A DNA stretch of 64,000 bases from an uncultured Prevotella sp. (GCA_900771975.1 CAAGPV010000070.1:49225-113224), one strand, 5' to 3'. Counted from the first letter of the stretch, positions 36,526 through 45,226 are shown. The notes: generated from the letters alone by a model not told the origin. Made by a program: numbers and translations.

Positions 36526-37551
36526 TTATTTCCGTTTGGAGTGCTTCATGACGCACTTGCGCAGTTTCTTCAGTGCGGGAAGGGCATCGTTGCCAGCGTC
36601 TATGCCGAGCGAAATCATCTCGTCTATCTTGTCGCTTTGGAAGTCGGTGGCGTCATAATTTTTCAGATTGGGGTTGATGTACACGTCGCAGTCTTGCCGG
36701 TTACGGTTGTATTTCTCCAGGTCGGGACGCACCTTCAGCCACCTTAGCATCTTGCCCAATGCTGTTCCGCGTTGGTTCATCTTGCTGTTGCGTGTGGCTC
36801 GTTTGTTCTGAGTTAGGTCGACAGCTATCACCACATCCGCTCCCATCTGTCTTACCACGTCCACCGGAAGGTTGTTGAGCACGCCTCCGTCGATGAGCAC
36901 CGCCGAGTCTTTTTCTACAGGCTTAAAGGCTCCGGGAATGGCCATGCTCGCCCGTAAGGCCATGGCGAGGTTGCCATGGGTGAGTTCCACCTCTTTCATT
37001 TGTCTGATATCCACTGCCACGCAGCGGAAGGGGATGGGCAGAGCGCTGAAGTCGAGACTGTCGTTGTGGGCTACTGCCGAGTCTTGTAGGGCTATCATCG
37101 AGTCGAGCAGGCACACTATTTGGTCGCCACGTAGCAGTCCGGTGTGACTGATGGCTCCCTGCTTGTTGCTTTTTCTGCTGATGGGGAAGCCGAAGAAGTA
37201 GGTCACACCGTTGCGCTTGCGTATGGGCGTGGCTTTCAGGTCGGTAGCTCTGTCGGTGAGCAAGTCAAGCCATTGCTGCGAACGGAACATGTTGTCGATG
37301 TCTTTGGCGCGATAGCCCATGCTGTAAAGGGCACCTACTATGGAGCCTATGCTCGTGCCTGCTATGTAGTCGATGGGCACTCCAGAGCGTTCGATGGCAT
37401 AGAGCACACCCACTTCGGCAGCACCTTTGGCACCACCGCCTCCGAGCACGAGCCCCACTTTTGGGCGAGCTGAATGGTTTCCGGCAACTTGCTGGGCGGT
37501 CAACGACAGGGTGAACGTCCAGCACAACAATAGGATTAAAATGTGTTTCAT
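36526..37551 (-). CDS. Patatin-like phospholipase, exported
   Basis: A 341-residue protein with a signal peptide (about 1-19), the oxyanion block LVLGGGGAKGAAEVGVL (about 35-51), nucleophile GTSIG (Ser67) and the aspartate of the dyad in DGGVLNNLPV near residue 217. This is the bacterial patatin (RssA-like) lipid acyl hydrolase layout. A periplasmic or outer-membrane location follows from the signal peptide, which is unlike cytoplasmic RssA. Its 5' leader contains a terminator-like hairpin. Confidence 0.88.
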   Translation of the reverse strand: MKHILILLLCWTFTLSLTAQQVAGNHSARPKVGLVLGGGGAKGAAEVGVLYAIERSGVPIDYIAGTSIGSIVGALYSMGYRAKDIDNMFRSQQWLDLLTDRATDLKATPIRKRNGVTYFFGFPISRKSNKQGAISHTGLLRGDQIVCLLDSMIALQDSAVAHNDSLDFSALPIPFRCVAVDIRQMKEVELTHGNLAMALRASMAIPGAFKPVEKDSAVLIDGGVLNNLPVDVVRQMGADVVIAVDLTQNKRATRNSKMNQRGTALGKMLRWLKVRPDLEKYNRNRQDCDVYINPNLKNYDATDFQSDKIDEMISLGIDAGNDALPALKKLRKCVMKHSKRK

Positions 37552-37565
37552 AGGCAGTAAGGAAA

Positions 37566-37599
37566 TTAAAAAACCCCAAATGATTCACATCATCTGGGG
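37566..37599 (-). terminator. Terminator-like hairpin just upstream of the patatin gene
   Basis: CCCCAAATGAT (37574-37584) pairs with ATCATCTGGGG (37589-37599) with one mismatch, loop 4, and on the minus strand is followed by TTTTTTAATTT. It ends 15 bases before the patatin ATG. It may terminate the sigma-factor transcript, or attenuate patatin expression if the -7 element at 37656 is active. Confidence 0.7.
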
Positions 37600-37655
37600 G
37601 AACATACTTACTAAAACTAAATTAACCACTAAAAAAACTAATCTTTAATACGTTA

Positions 37656-37663
37656 CAAAATTA
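37656..37663 (-). promoter_or_regulatory. -7-like element between the sigma factor and patatin genes
   Basis: TAATTTTG on the minus strand; no TTTG at the right distance upstream. If used, the leader would contain the 37566-37599 hairpin. Confidence 0.4.
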
Positions 37664-37754
37664 CAAATAAAATTACCCCCCCTATACTTATTTAGTCGGA
37701 AAATGTTGCACATTTTTCCGTTAAGGGGTGTTTTCCCATGCGCTTTAAGTTTTT

Positions 37755-38411
37755 TTATGAAAAAATCCGGCGCAATTTGCGTATTGCTTTGTCGCGTATT
37801 TGTCTTATTCGCTCCCGTTTCAAGCCCATCATTTCGCCTATTTGCGCCATGGTGAGGTGCTCGCCGTCGAGTCCGAGGTAGCGTTTCATCACCTCGCGTT
37901 CTCGTTCGTCGAGGGTGTCGAGGGCTTTACGAACGCGCTGCAGTTGCTCGCGGCTTTCCATGTTGCCATCGGTTGGTTGTGCGTTTAGGTCCTGTAAGAC
38001 GCTCAGCAGGTTGAAGTTGGTTTTTGCTCCAACCGGAATGGGTTCGTCCACCGATAGTGGCATCTTGCGTTTCTTTTCCTCTCGGGAAGCGTCGTTGCGT
38101 GGTATGCGGTAGAGACCAGCCTGCCGTTCGATAGCTTCCTCCATGGCGTGGCGTATGACGGGGGCAGCATAGCTGACGAAGCGGTTGCCCCTTGTGGGGT
38201 CGTATTTGGTGGCTGCGATGGTCATAGCCATGTTGCCTTCGCTCACGAGGTCGTCAAAGTCGACGCCTCTGCCAGCATATTGCTTGGCCATTGTTACCAC
38301 ATAGCCCACGTTTTGGGTCACCAACTGGTCTTTTTGGGCCTTGGTGAGCTGACGGGAAGGGCTTTCCGTGTCGGCTTGTTGTTTTGTGTTAAGGGGTCGG
38401 GAGTTGTCCAT
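37755..38411 (-). CDS. Small sigma-70 family factor (regions 2, 3 and 4, no region 1.1)
   Basis: The 218-residue protein has region 2 (NVGYVVTMAKQYAGRGVDFDDLVSEGNMAM... and YAAPVIRHAMEEAI) at about 30-100, a short region 3 and region 4 (DEREREVMKRYLGLDG ... MAQIGEMMGLKRERIRQIRDKAIRKL) at the end. It is shorter than the vegetative RpoD/SigA of Bacteroidota (about 286 residues) and lacks its usual N-terminal segment, so an alternative role is likely (inference). The ATG at 38411 is favoured; it lies 4 bp after the MaoC-type gene. The longer start at 38444 would overlap that gene. Confidence 0.85.
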   Translation of the reverse strand: MDNSRPLNTKQQADTESPSRQLTKAQKDQLVTQNVGYVVTMAKQYAGRGVDFDDLVSEGNMAMTIAATKYDPTRGNRFVSYAAPVIRHAMEEAIERQAGLYRIPRNDASREEKKRKMPLSVDEPIPVGAKTNFNLLSVLQDLNAQPTDGNMESREQLQRVRKALDTLDEREREVMKRYLGLDGEHLTMAQIGEMMGLKRERIRQIRDKAIRKLRRIFS

Positions 38412-38415
38412 AAGC

Positions 38416-38880
38416 TTAATTGAAGTAGTAGAGGAAGGTGGCATGACCCTCTAAGGCAAACTTCTTTTCGCCTTCCACCATGAGGCGGAACTTTATTTGT
38501 GCACGGCAGATGCCACGCAGGTTGGCAATGTCTTCGAGGCTGGCAACGAGCTTCACGCGCTTGCCTGAGAGCACAGGCGTGCCGAACCGCATCTTGTCCA
38601 TGCCGTAGTTGACCATCATGGAGATGTTGTTGACCTGTATGAGCTGCTGCCACAGGTAGGGAAGGAGCGACAGTTGCAGATAGCCGTGGGCGATGGTGCT
38701 CTTGTAGGGGCTCTCTACTGCTGCGCGTTTGGGGTCGGTATGTATCCACTGATGGTCGAGTGTGGCATCAGCAAACTTGTTGATCATGTCCTGGCCTACG
38801 GTGAGCCAGTCAGACTCGCCAATGATTTCGCCCTTGTGGGCTGCAAATTCGTCGTATGAATTGACGGTTAGTTTTGCCAT
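38416..38880 (-). CDS. MaoC-type hotdog dehydratase/hydratase
   Basis: The 154-residue single-hotdog protein carries the R-hydratase motif with Asp42 and His47 (FADATLDHQWIHTDPKRAA) and IAHGYLQLSLLPYLW. Members hydrate trans-2-enoyl-CoA to (R)-3-hydroxyacyl-CoA or act on related thioesters. It stands directly upstream of the small sigma factor, only 4 bp apart, an unexpected pairing. Substrate unknown. Confidence 0.85.
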   Translation of the reverse strand: MAKLTVNSYDEFAAHKGEIIGESDWLTVGQDMINKFADATLDHQWIHTDPKRAAVESPYKSTIAHGYLQLSLLPYLWQQLIQVNNISMMVNYGMDKMRFGTPVLSGKRVKLVASLEDIANLRGICRAQIKFRLMVEGEKKFALEGHATFLYYFN

Positions 38881-38935
38881 TGTTGTTTTCTTTCTAATAG
38901 GGTAAATAATTTTTGTTCGTGTTTAATGACAGTTG

Positions 38936-38943
38936 CAAAATTA
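38936..38943 (-). promoter_or_regulatory. -7 element upstream of the MaoC-sigma pair
   Basis: TAATTTTG on the minus strand, 56 bp upstream of the ATG; no clear -33. Confidence 0.45.
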
Positions 38944-39079
38944 CACAAAAAAGTCAGATTTGTGTATAAAAAACCGTTTTTTTGTTCTAAGTTTCCGCTT
39001 CGGGGTCTTTCAACACCCTGACCGAAGGTGCAGAGAGGCAGGTTGCGTAGTGCACCGTAAGGGGTTATGGCACCATCGC

Positions 39080-39772
39080 CTATCCGGCTGTGGCCTCGCG
39101 GAAGCGGTCAAGAAGCCATGCGTCCTGCTGGGCTTTGGTCATGGTGCTGTTGTCGAGCACGATGGCGTCGGGAGCCTGTCTGAGCGGAGATACCTCTCGA
39201 TGGCTGTCGAGATAGTCGCGTTCCTTGACGTTCTGCAACACTTCACGGTAGTCGGCAGCCACTCCTTTGGCGGTGAGCTCGTCATAACGGCGTTGTGCCC
39301 GTACCTCGGCAGAGGCTGTAACAAAGATTTTCAGTTCGGCATGGGGGAACACTGTGGTTCCGATGTCGCGTCCGTCCATGACGATGCCCTTGCTTTTTCC
39401 CATCTGCTGCTGTTCGGTCACAAGTTTTTCGCGGACGAACGGCACGGCCGCCACGAGGCTGACGTGGTTGGAAACCTCCATTTGGCGTATTTCCTGTTCC
39501 ACGTTTTCGTCGTCGAGATAGGTTTCTGGGCGTTGGGTTTCGGGGTTCAGTCGGAACGAGATGTGTATCTGTGGCAACTGTGTGCGCAGGTCTTCGGTGT
39601 TGACAGAGCCGTCGTTGTTGAACAGGTGATGGCGAAGTGCATAGAGCGTAACGCTGCGATACATGGCACCTGTGTCTACATAGATGTATCCAATGGTTTG
39701 TGCCAACTGTTTGGCCATGGTGCTTTTGCCACACGACGAGTGGCCATCAATGGCTATCACAATCTTTTTCAT
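39080..39772 (-). CDS. cmk: Cytidylate kinase
   Basis: Cmk phosphorylates CMP and dCMP with ATP. The 230-residue product has the P-loop GHSSCGKST (about 10-18), DTGAMYR, and the DGRDIGTTVFP block. Length fits the family. The ATG shares bases with the porQ stop (39769-39772), so the pair is translationally coupled; porQ-cmk adjacency is common in Bacteroidota. Confidence 0.95.
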   Translation of the reverse strand: MKKIVIAIDGHSSCGKSTMAKQLAQTIGYIYVDTGAMYRSVTLYALRHHLFNNDGSVNTEDLRTQLPQIHISFRLNPETQRPETYLDDENVEQEIRQMEVSNHVSLVAAVPFVREKLVTEQQQMGKSKGIVMDGRDIGTTVFPHAELKIFVTASAEVRAQRRYDELTAKGVAADYREVLQNVKERDYLDSHREVSPLRQAPDAIVLDNSTMTKAQQDAWLLDRFREATAG

Positions 39773-40716
39773 AATGCGTAAGCGATGTTTATGATGATAG
39801 AACTTGACGAAACGTGGTATTTGCCGTAGGCCAAGTTAAGGTGAAAACGTTCGAGGTTGAGGCCTGCCCCTAAGCTCAGTCCGGCGCCATGGGTGCTTTC
39901 GTCGTTGTCGGTCGTCTGTATTTTCATTTCGTCGGCACGGCGGAAGTTGTAGCCAGCACCCACCCAGAAGCTTTCGGAAAGCAGTGCGTCCAGTCCCAGG
40001 TTGAGGTGGTTGACAAAGCGGTAGTTGTAGTGGGTGAGGTCAACGAGGGTGAGCGAAAGGCGGAACGGTGTCGTTCCAAGCATCTTGCTGGCCCCCACTT
40101 GCAGGTCGAAGGGCATGTGGTCGAACTGTTGGTCGTAGGCCTTGAGCTGTCCGCCCAGGTTTTTAGCTACGGCAGACACCGACAGCTCGGTTTCAGGATT
40201 ATAGTAGTTGAGTCCGAGGTCGACGCCCATGGCCAGCGAGTTGTAGCCACCCATCTGTCCGTAGACAAACTTTGCGGTGATGCCGCCCACCAGATTGCGG
40301 GCCAACTCGTAGGTCAGCACTCCCGAGAGTGCGATGTCGCTGGCCGAGAACTCCCCTGTCTGGATGTTGTTCTCGTCCACCTCTTTCATCTTTCCGTAGT
40401 TGATGTATTGTGCACCAACGCCCATTGTGAGCTTGTCGCGCAACACTTTGTTGAACGAAGCGCTGGCGTAGCTTACCCCGCTCATATAGTTCATATAGTT
40501 GAATCCGATGGTCATGTCGCTCACCGATGCCGCCAATGCAGGGTTGGAGAACATCAGTGAGGGGTCATCCTCAATGATTGAGATGTTCTCACCGCCGAGA
40601 GCAGCCGCATGTGCGCTCACTGGCAGCCGCAGAAAGTTGTATGCTGTCTGGCTCTCCTGCGCTCTAATGGGTGTTGACAGAAGCATCAGCAGGAGGGCAA
40701 AAACCATTTTTTTCAT
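39769..40716 (-). CDS. porQ: Type IX secretion system protein PorQ
   Basis: The 315-residue protein has a signal peptide (about 1-19), then the PorQ opening (SQTAYNFLRLPVSAHAAALGGENISIIEDDPSLMFSNPA, quoted in part) and a transmembrane barrel form. PorQ is part of the PorQ/PorU/PorV/PorZ attachment complex that processes T9SS cargo at the outer membrane. Its presence agrees with the two T9SS-tailed proteins at the window ends. It lies divergent from tonB and upstream of cmk, with a 4-base overlap. Confidence 0.9.
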   Translation of the reverse strand: MKKMVFALLLMLLSTPIRAQESQTAYNFLRLPVSAHAAALGGENISIIEDDPSLMFSNPALAASVSDMTIGFNYMNYMSGVSYASASFNKVLRDKLTMGVGAQYINYGKMKEVDENNIQTGEFSASDIALSGVLTYELARNLVGGITAKFVYGQMGGYNSLAMGVDLGLNYYNPETELSVSAVAKNLGGQLKAYDQQFDHMPFDLQVGASKMLGTTPFRLSLTLVDLTHYNYRFVNHLNLGLDALLSESFWVGAGYNFRRADEMKIQTTDNDESTHGAGLSLGAGLNLERFHLNLAYGKYHVSSSSIIINIAYAL

Positions 40717-40738
40717 TTAATGTAGTATAATTTATGGG

Positions 40739-40746
40739 CAAAGATA
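40739..40746 (-). promoter_or_regulatory. -7 element of the porQ promoter
   Basis: TATCTTTG on the minus strand, 23 bp above the ATG; no TTTG 19-21 bp further up. Confidence 0.5.
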
Positions 40747-40769
40747 CGGCTTTTTCCAAATATCTATGC

Positions 40770-40777
40770 TATTTTTG
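40770..40777 (+). promoter_or_regulatory. -7 element of the tonB transcript
   Basis: TATTTTTG on the plus strand, about 70 bp before the GTG start; divergent from the porQ element and weak at -33. Confidence 0.4.
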
Positions 40778-40846
40778 CAGTGTGAATTTCTCCTTAGGAG
40801 ACATTCTTATACGTTTATAACGAGAAAACGACGACTTTAGTGTAAC

Positions 40847-41608
40847 GTGGAAATAAAGAAATCGAAGAAAGCCGATTTGGAGCGTCATAGCGCCCAACGC
40901 TATTTGCTGGCGTTGGCTGTGGCGGTAGCTTTGTTCATCACGGTCATTGAGTTTAATTCTGGTTCGGCCCCCGACACTGACGAAGACAAGCCCCTTGACC
41001 ATCTGGTGAAGGACTTGGCCACCCCTGCCGTAGACCGTCAGGACCGCCAAGCCAATAAGCCCCAAACCAAGCTCAAGAACGAAATACATTCTCCCGAAGC
41101 CTCCGACAAGGCCCCACAGGTGGAAGAAAGCTCCGACCAGACCCCCGAAAAGGCAAAGGAAGCCACCGAGGCACAGGCCGGACAAGGGCTTCAACAGCTT
41201 GCCACCGTGAAAGAAGCCCCCAAGCCCGAGGACGTTTCCAGCGATCCCGAGCAGAAAGTGGTGAAGTCGCCACCTGCCCCTCTCGATCCGGTAGCGCCCG
41301 CTACGGAAGACGCCACCAATCTGGCGGTACCCCCAGGTGGTTGGGCCAACTTCAACAAATGGATGGGGCAGGCCCTGAAATTTCCGCAACAGGCCCTCAA
41401 TGCCAAGCAGCACGGCGACCTTGTGGTGGCCTTTGTGGTGGCCGAAGACGGCACTGTCAGCCAGCAGAAGGTGGTGAAGAGTGCCGGAAAACTCTTTGAC
41501 GACGAAGCCCTTCGCGTGATACGCATGATGGGGAAGTGGAAACCCAGCTACCGCAATGGTGCTCCCTGTAAGAGCTACATTGAGCTTCCCGTCTCGTTTA
41601 ACCTGTAA
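40847..41608 (+). CDS. TonB-family energy transducer
   Basis: The 253-residue protein has one N-terminal membrane helix (about residues 18-37), a Pro/Glu/Lys-rich spacer spanning the periplasm, and a C-terminal TonB domain (GDLVVAFVVAEDGTVSQQKVV... SYIELPVSFNL). It should couple inner-membrane energy to TonB-dependent receptors. The start is GTG at 40847. No exbB/exbD is adjacent. It begins a plus-strand run with a prenyl synthase 15 bp downstream. Confidence 0.88.
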   Translation: MEIKKSKKADLERHSAQRYLLALAVAVALFITVIEFNSGSAPDTDEDKPLDHLVKDLATPAVDRQDRQANKPQTKLKNEIHSPEASDKAPQVEESSDQTPEKAKEATEAQAGQGLQQLATVKEAPKPEDVSSDPEQKVVKSPPAPLDPVAPATEDATNLAVPPGGWANFNKWMGQALKFPQQALNAKQHGDLVVAFVVAEDGTVSQQKVVKSAGKLFDDEALRVIRMMGKWKPSYRNGAPCKSYIELPVSFNL

Positions 41609-41623
41609 CTAACACTCAAAGAT

Positions 41624-42598
41624 ATGCTTACTGCAGACGAAATCCTACGACTTGTCAACGACCATTTGGCCGCAATGCCCTACAACCGGCAACCCGCCAC
41701 CCTCTACGAGCCCATACAGTATGTGCTCTCGATGGGCGGTAAACGCATCCGTCCCACCCTTATGATGCTGGCATACAACCTCTTCAAGGAGCAGCCTGCC
41801 GACATTCTGGGCCCTGCCTGCGCCCTCGAGACCTACCACAACTATACGCTTTTGCACGACGACTTGATGGATCATGCCCCCATGCGGCGCGGTCATCAGA
41901 CGGTGCACGAACGCTGGAACGAGAACACTGCCGTGCTTTCGGGCGACACGATGCTGGTGTTGGCCTATCAGCGCATGGCCTCTTGCCGGCAAGACAAGCT
42001 GAAGGAAGTGCTCGACCTGTTCACCGAGACCGCCCTTGAGATAGGCGAAGGGCAGCAATACGACATGGAGTTTGAGAAGCGGATGGACGTTAGCGAGGAC
42101 GAATATATAGAGATGATACGCCTCAAGACCAGTGTGTTGTTGGCCTGTGCTCTAAAGATAGGAGCCGTTTTGGCCGATGCCAGCCCAGAAGATGCCGACC
42201 GCCTCTATGCCTTTGGCGAGAAAATAGGACTGGCCTTCCAGTTGCAGGACGACTATCTGGACGTCTACGGCGACCCAAAGGTGTTCGGCAAGGCCATCGG
42301 AGGTGACATCCTCTGCAACAAGAAGACCTATATGCTCATCAATGCCATGGCCAAAGCCGACGAAGGACAGCGCAGGAAGCTCACCCATTGGCTCACGGCC
42401 GAAAGCTACGATCCGAAAGAAAAAATAGCTGCCGTCACCACCTTATATAATAAAATAGGTATAGACAAGATGGCGCAAGCCAAGATTCGCTACTATTTTG
42501 ACGAGAGCCAACGCTATCTGGAAGCCGTTGGCGTGCCCTCAGAACGCAAGCAAGAGTTGTTGTCCTACACCCATCGCATGATGAACCGTAGCCATTAG
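41624..42598 (+). CDS. Polyprenyl diphosphate synthase (farnesyl/geranylgeranyl type)
   Basis: Prenyl synthases condense isopentenyl diphosphate with allylic diphosphates. Both aspartate-rich motifs are present: DDLMD at 79-83 (FARM, followed by MRRGHQTVH) and DDYLD near 210 (SARM). The 324 residues match trans-short to mid-chain synthases. The exact chain length cannot be read safely. It lies between tonB and an unknown gene. Confidence 0.9.
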   Translation: MLTADEILRLVNDHLAAMPYNRQPATLYEPIQYVLSMGGKRIRPTLMMLAYNLFKEQPADILGPACALETYHNYTLLHDDLMDHAPMRRGHQTVHERWNENTAVLSGDTMLVLAYQRMASCRQDKLKEVLDLFTETALEIGEGQQYDMEFEKRMDVSEDEYIEMIRLKTSVLLACALKIGAVLADASPEDADRLYAFGEKIGLAFQLQDDYLDVYGDPKVFGKAIGGDILCNKKTYMLINAMAKADEGQRRKLTHWLTAESYDPKEKIAAVTTLYNKIGIDKMAQAKIRYYFDESQRYLEAVGVPSERKQELLSYTHRMMNRSH

Positions 42599-42621
42599 AA
42601 ACCCCAAAAACCGTTTGCACT

Positions 42622-43335
42622 ATGCCCTACAGACGACTTCCCAAGAGCGACCCAGCAAGGCTGAAAGCCCTCAAGGTGTTGTTGGACAACAACGACATCT
42701 ACACGGCACGCAACCGGTTTATCGACTGGAAGTACATCAACGAGGCGCAACCGCTCTACGACCGCTTGCTTACCGCCACCCAGCAACACCGTGTGACGTT
42801 GGCCACCCAAACTCGTCATGCCCCTAAATGCCTGCAACTGCAGCACAAGGCAGCCATGTATGTGAGCCATTTCCTGCAAGTGCTCTTCCTGTCGGTGGAA
42901 CGGGGAGAGGTGAAGCGCGCCAAGCTGCCCCTCTACGGACTGGGCGAAGACACCACTACTGTGCCCAACCTGAAGTCAGCCGATGCCCTGCTGGAATGGG
43001 CACCCAAGGTGATAGCAGGCGAGCGGGCACGTATGGCACAAGGCGGCCGACCCATCTATAATCCCACCATAGGCATGGTGAGTACCCATTTCGACATCTT
43101 TGCCGAAGCCTACAAGAACCAACAGGCTCTGCGCCAGCGTACCGCTCAGGCTGCCGAAGCCATTAACCGACTGCGTCCTGCCTGTGACGAGCTCATTCTT
43201 CAGTTGTGGAATGCCATTGAAGAGCACTTTGCCGGCCGTCCGCTGGAGGAACGTGTGGCCGAAGGAAGACGTTTCGGCATCATCTACTATTACCGGCGGC
43301 ACGAGCCCCGCCTCTCTATCGACCTTCAATCATAA
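42622..43335 (+). CDS. Conserved-looking protein of unknown function
   Basis: The 237-residue sequence is soluble and mostly helical (HKAAMYVSHFLQVLFLSV; LRPACDELILQLWNAIEEHF), with no signal peptide or membrane helix. It lies 23 bp after the prenyl synthase and 3 bp before tatD, in tight operon spacing. Blocks such as NPTIGMVSTHFDIF and EGRRFGIIYYYRR look conserved; I recognise no family with certainty. Confidence 0.75.
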   Translation: MPYRRLPKSDPARLKALKVLLDNNDIYTARNRFIDWKYINEAQPLYDRLLTATQQHRVTLATQTRHAPKCLQLQHKAAMYVSHFLQVLFLSVERGEVKRAKLPLYGLGEDTTTVPNLKSADALLEWAPKVIAGERARMAQGGRPIYNPTIGMVSTHFDIFAEAYKNQQALRQRTAQAAEAINRLRPACDELILQLWNAIEEHFAGRPLEERVAEGRRFGIIYYYRRHEPRLSIDLQS

Positions 43336-43338
43336 GCA

Positions 43339-44139
43339 ATGAACATTATAGACACCCATACCCACCTTGACGGTGAAGAATTTGTCAACGATCTGCCCGC
43401 AGTTGTCCAGCGGGCCAAAGAAGCTGGAGTAGGGAAGGTGTTCCTGCCCGCTATCGATCGGAAAAGCGTTGACACCGTGCTCAACGTGTGCCGCAGCTAC
43501 CCCGGTTATGCCTATCCCATGCTTGGTTTGCACCCCGAAGAGGTGAAAGAAGGCTGGCAAGACGAGCTGAAAGTCCTTCATGCGCAGCTTGCCGACAATC
43601 TGCAGACAGCCACCTCCGACCGTTTCATAGCCATAGGAGAGGTGGGACTCGACTATTACTGGGACCGGACGTACGAAAAGGAACAACTTGCCGCCTTTGA
43701 AGAGCAAGTGAAGTGGAGCATAGAAACGCGCCTCCCACTGATGATACACTGCCGCAAAGCCCAAAATGAGATGGTGACGCTACTGCGTCATTACGAGCGA
43801 GACCTGCCCGGAGGGGTGTTCCACTGCTTTACCGGCAACCCTCAAGAAGCCGAACAACTGCTTTGCTTCCAGCGGTTTGTGCTTGGCATAGGAGGCGTTC
43901 TGACGTTCAAGAGCAGCCATCTCAGGGAAGACCTGCCCGCCAGTGTGCCCCTCAACCACATTGTTCTCGAAACCGACAGCCCCTATATGGCCCCCGTTCC
44001 ACATAGAGGCGAACGCAACGAGAGCGCTTTTGTGGCACTGGTGCAGCAGCAGTTGGCTAAAAGCTATGGGGTGAGTGCCGACGAGGTGGCTCGCCAGACC
44101 AATGCCAATGTAGCCCGTGTGTTTGGCATAGACTGCTGA
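43339..44139 (+). CDS. tatD: TatD-family metal-dependent hydrolase
   Basis: TatD enzymes are metal-dependent deoxyribonucleases or related hydrolases. The 266-residue sequence has the TIM-barrel metal ligands: His7 and His9 (DTHTHLD), the Glu in IGEVGLDYYW, His in MIHCRKA, His in VFHCF and Asp in LETDSPYM. Length is usual. It ends a tight run and is followed by a terminator. Confidence 0.92.
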   Translation: MNIIDTHTHLDGEEFVNDLPAVVQRAKEAGVGKVFLPAIDRKSVDTVLNVCRSYPGYAYPMLGLHPEEVKEGWQDELKVLHAQLADNLQTATSDRFIAIGEVGLDYYWDRTYEKEQLAAFEEQVKWSIETRLPLMIHCRKAQNEMVTLLRHYERDLPGGVFHCFTGNPQEAEQLLCFQRFVLGIGGVLTFKSSHLREDLPASVPLNHIVLETDSPYMAPVPHRGERNESAFVALVQQQLAKSYGVSADEVARQTNANVARVFGIDC

Positions 44140-44197
44140 AGAAAAAGGTAGTTATGCTGAAAAAAAGCTACAAAACAAGCAGAAAATTTACCGAAAG

Positions 44198-44229
44198 GTT
44201 GCACAATTAAACGATTTTTACTATTTTTG
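44198..44229 (+). promoter_or_regulatory. Promoter of the 44350 exported protein gene
   Basis: GTTG (44198-44201), exactly 20 bp, TATTTTTG (44222-44229). The start site lies inside the neighbouring terminator stem. Confidence 0.55.
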
Positions 44230-44230
44230 A

Positions 44231-44265
44231 AGCAGAAAGGAAGATGGTTTCTTTCTGCTTTTTTT
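44231..44265 (+). terminator. Terminator of the tatD transcript
   Basis: AGCAGAAAG (44231-44239) pairs with CTTTCTGCT (44251-44259), loop 11, followed by a T-run. Confidence 0.82.
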
Positions 44266-44349
44266 GTGCAGAGAACGCCTCTCCTTTCTATAAAGAACAG
44301 AAAATTGCCCTAAAACACAAGTAAAAATAACCCTTAAAAAGCACAAGTT

Positions 44350-45153
44350 ATGAAAAAAACCTTACTTGCCATGTTGCTTTGTTCAGCCTTCGTGAACAGC
44401 AGTTTTGCACAGGAAAGCAATGAGTTTCAACGCAAAGTGTTCAATCATGTCTCTGCCAACGTCAGTGTAGGAACGGAAGGTATAGGCTTTGGACTGGCCG
44501 CACCAGTAACCAACTACCTGGAGCTGGAGGCCGGACTAAGCGTTATGCCGGGCTTTAATGTGAGCGGCGACCTTCCCATAGAGTCGCAAGGAACGCTGGA
44601 AGCCAACGGACAGACCATTCAGATACCCAACACCAAAGTGAACGTAAAGGGTAAGTTCTCGCGCACCACCTTCCACTTCAAGGCCCATGTCTATCCTTTC
44701 GGGGGCAATAGCAAGTTCTTCATGACCGCTGGCTGCTCGTTCGGAGGACGCAAGATAGCCAAGGTGAGCGGTCATAGCGACGACTTGCAACAGCTATTGA
44801 AAGACTATCCCGACCTTAAAGACGAAATCTTGAACCGTGTGGGTGCCACCCTGGGCGACTATAACGTGAAGTTTAACGACAATGCCGACATCATCGGCGA
44901 CATCCGCTGCAATGGTTTCCGCCCTTATCTCGGCCTTGGCTACGGCCGTTTGATACCCAAACACCGTGTGGGTGTGCGCGTAGAACTGGGTTGCCAGTTT
45001 ATGGGGCACATGAAAGTCTACCAAAACGACGAGCAAGTGGACTTACAGCATATGCTCAACGATGCCGGTGCCGATGACGACCTGTCGAAGTTTGTGGAGA
45101 AATGGACCTGCTATCCCGTACTGAAAGTCTCTCTTGTGGGTCGCATCCTTTAA
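44350..45153 (+). CDS. Exported beta-rich protein of unknown function
   Basis: A 267-residue product with a signal peptide (MKKTLLAMLLCSAFVNSSFAQ). The mature part alternates Gly/Tyr-rich strands (VSVGTEGIGFGLAAPVTNYLELEAG; GFRPYLGLGYGRLI), compatible with a small outer-membrane barrel. No known family is recognised. It has its own promoter and ends 122 bp before umuD. Confidence 0.65.
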   Translation: MKKTLLAMLLCSAFVNSSFAQESNEFQRKVFNHVSANVSVGTEGIGFGLAAPVTNYLELEAGLSVMPGFNVSGDLPIESQGTLEANGQTIQIPNTKVNVKGKFSRTTFHFKAHVYPFGGNSKFFMTAGCSFGGRKIAKVSGHSDDLQQLLKDYPDLKDEILNRVGATLGDYNVKFNDNADIIGDIRCNGFRPYLGLGYGRLIPKHRVGVRVELGCQFMGHMKVYQNDEQVDLQHMLNDAGADDDLSKFVEKWTCYPVLKVSLVGRIL

Positions 45154-45218
45154 GTCGCCCAACCCCCGTCAGTCCGTTATTTCGTGGCTGACGGGTGGTG
45201 AGAAAGCCAGAAAATGTG

Positions 45219-45226
45219 TATCTTTG
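45219..45226 (+). promoter_or_regulatory. -7 element of the umuDC promoter
   Basis: TATCTTTG, 50 bp upstream of the umuD ATG; the -33 element is poor, as expected of a regulated promoter. Confidence 0.5.

Noticed and set aside
36461..36556. Longer uvrA starting at 36556
   Set aside because: The added residues overlap the patatin gene and the uvrA promoter and are not part of the UvrA family.
44231..44265. Hairpin as a leader attenuator of the 44350 gene
   Set aside because: The expected start site of that gene's promoter lies inside the stem, so its RNA cannot form the full hairpin; it fits tatD termination.
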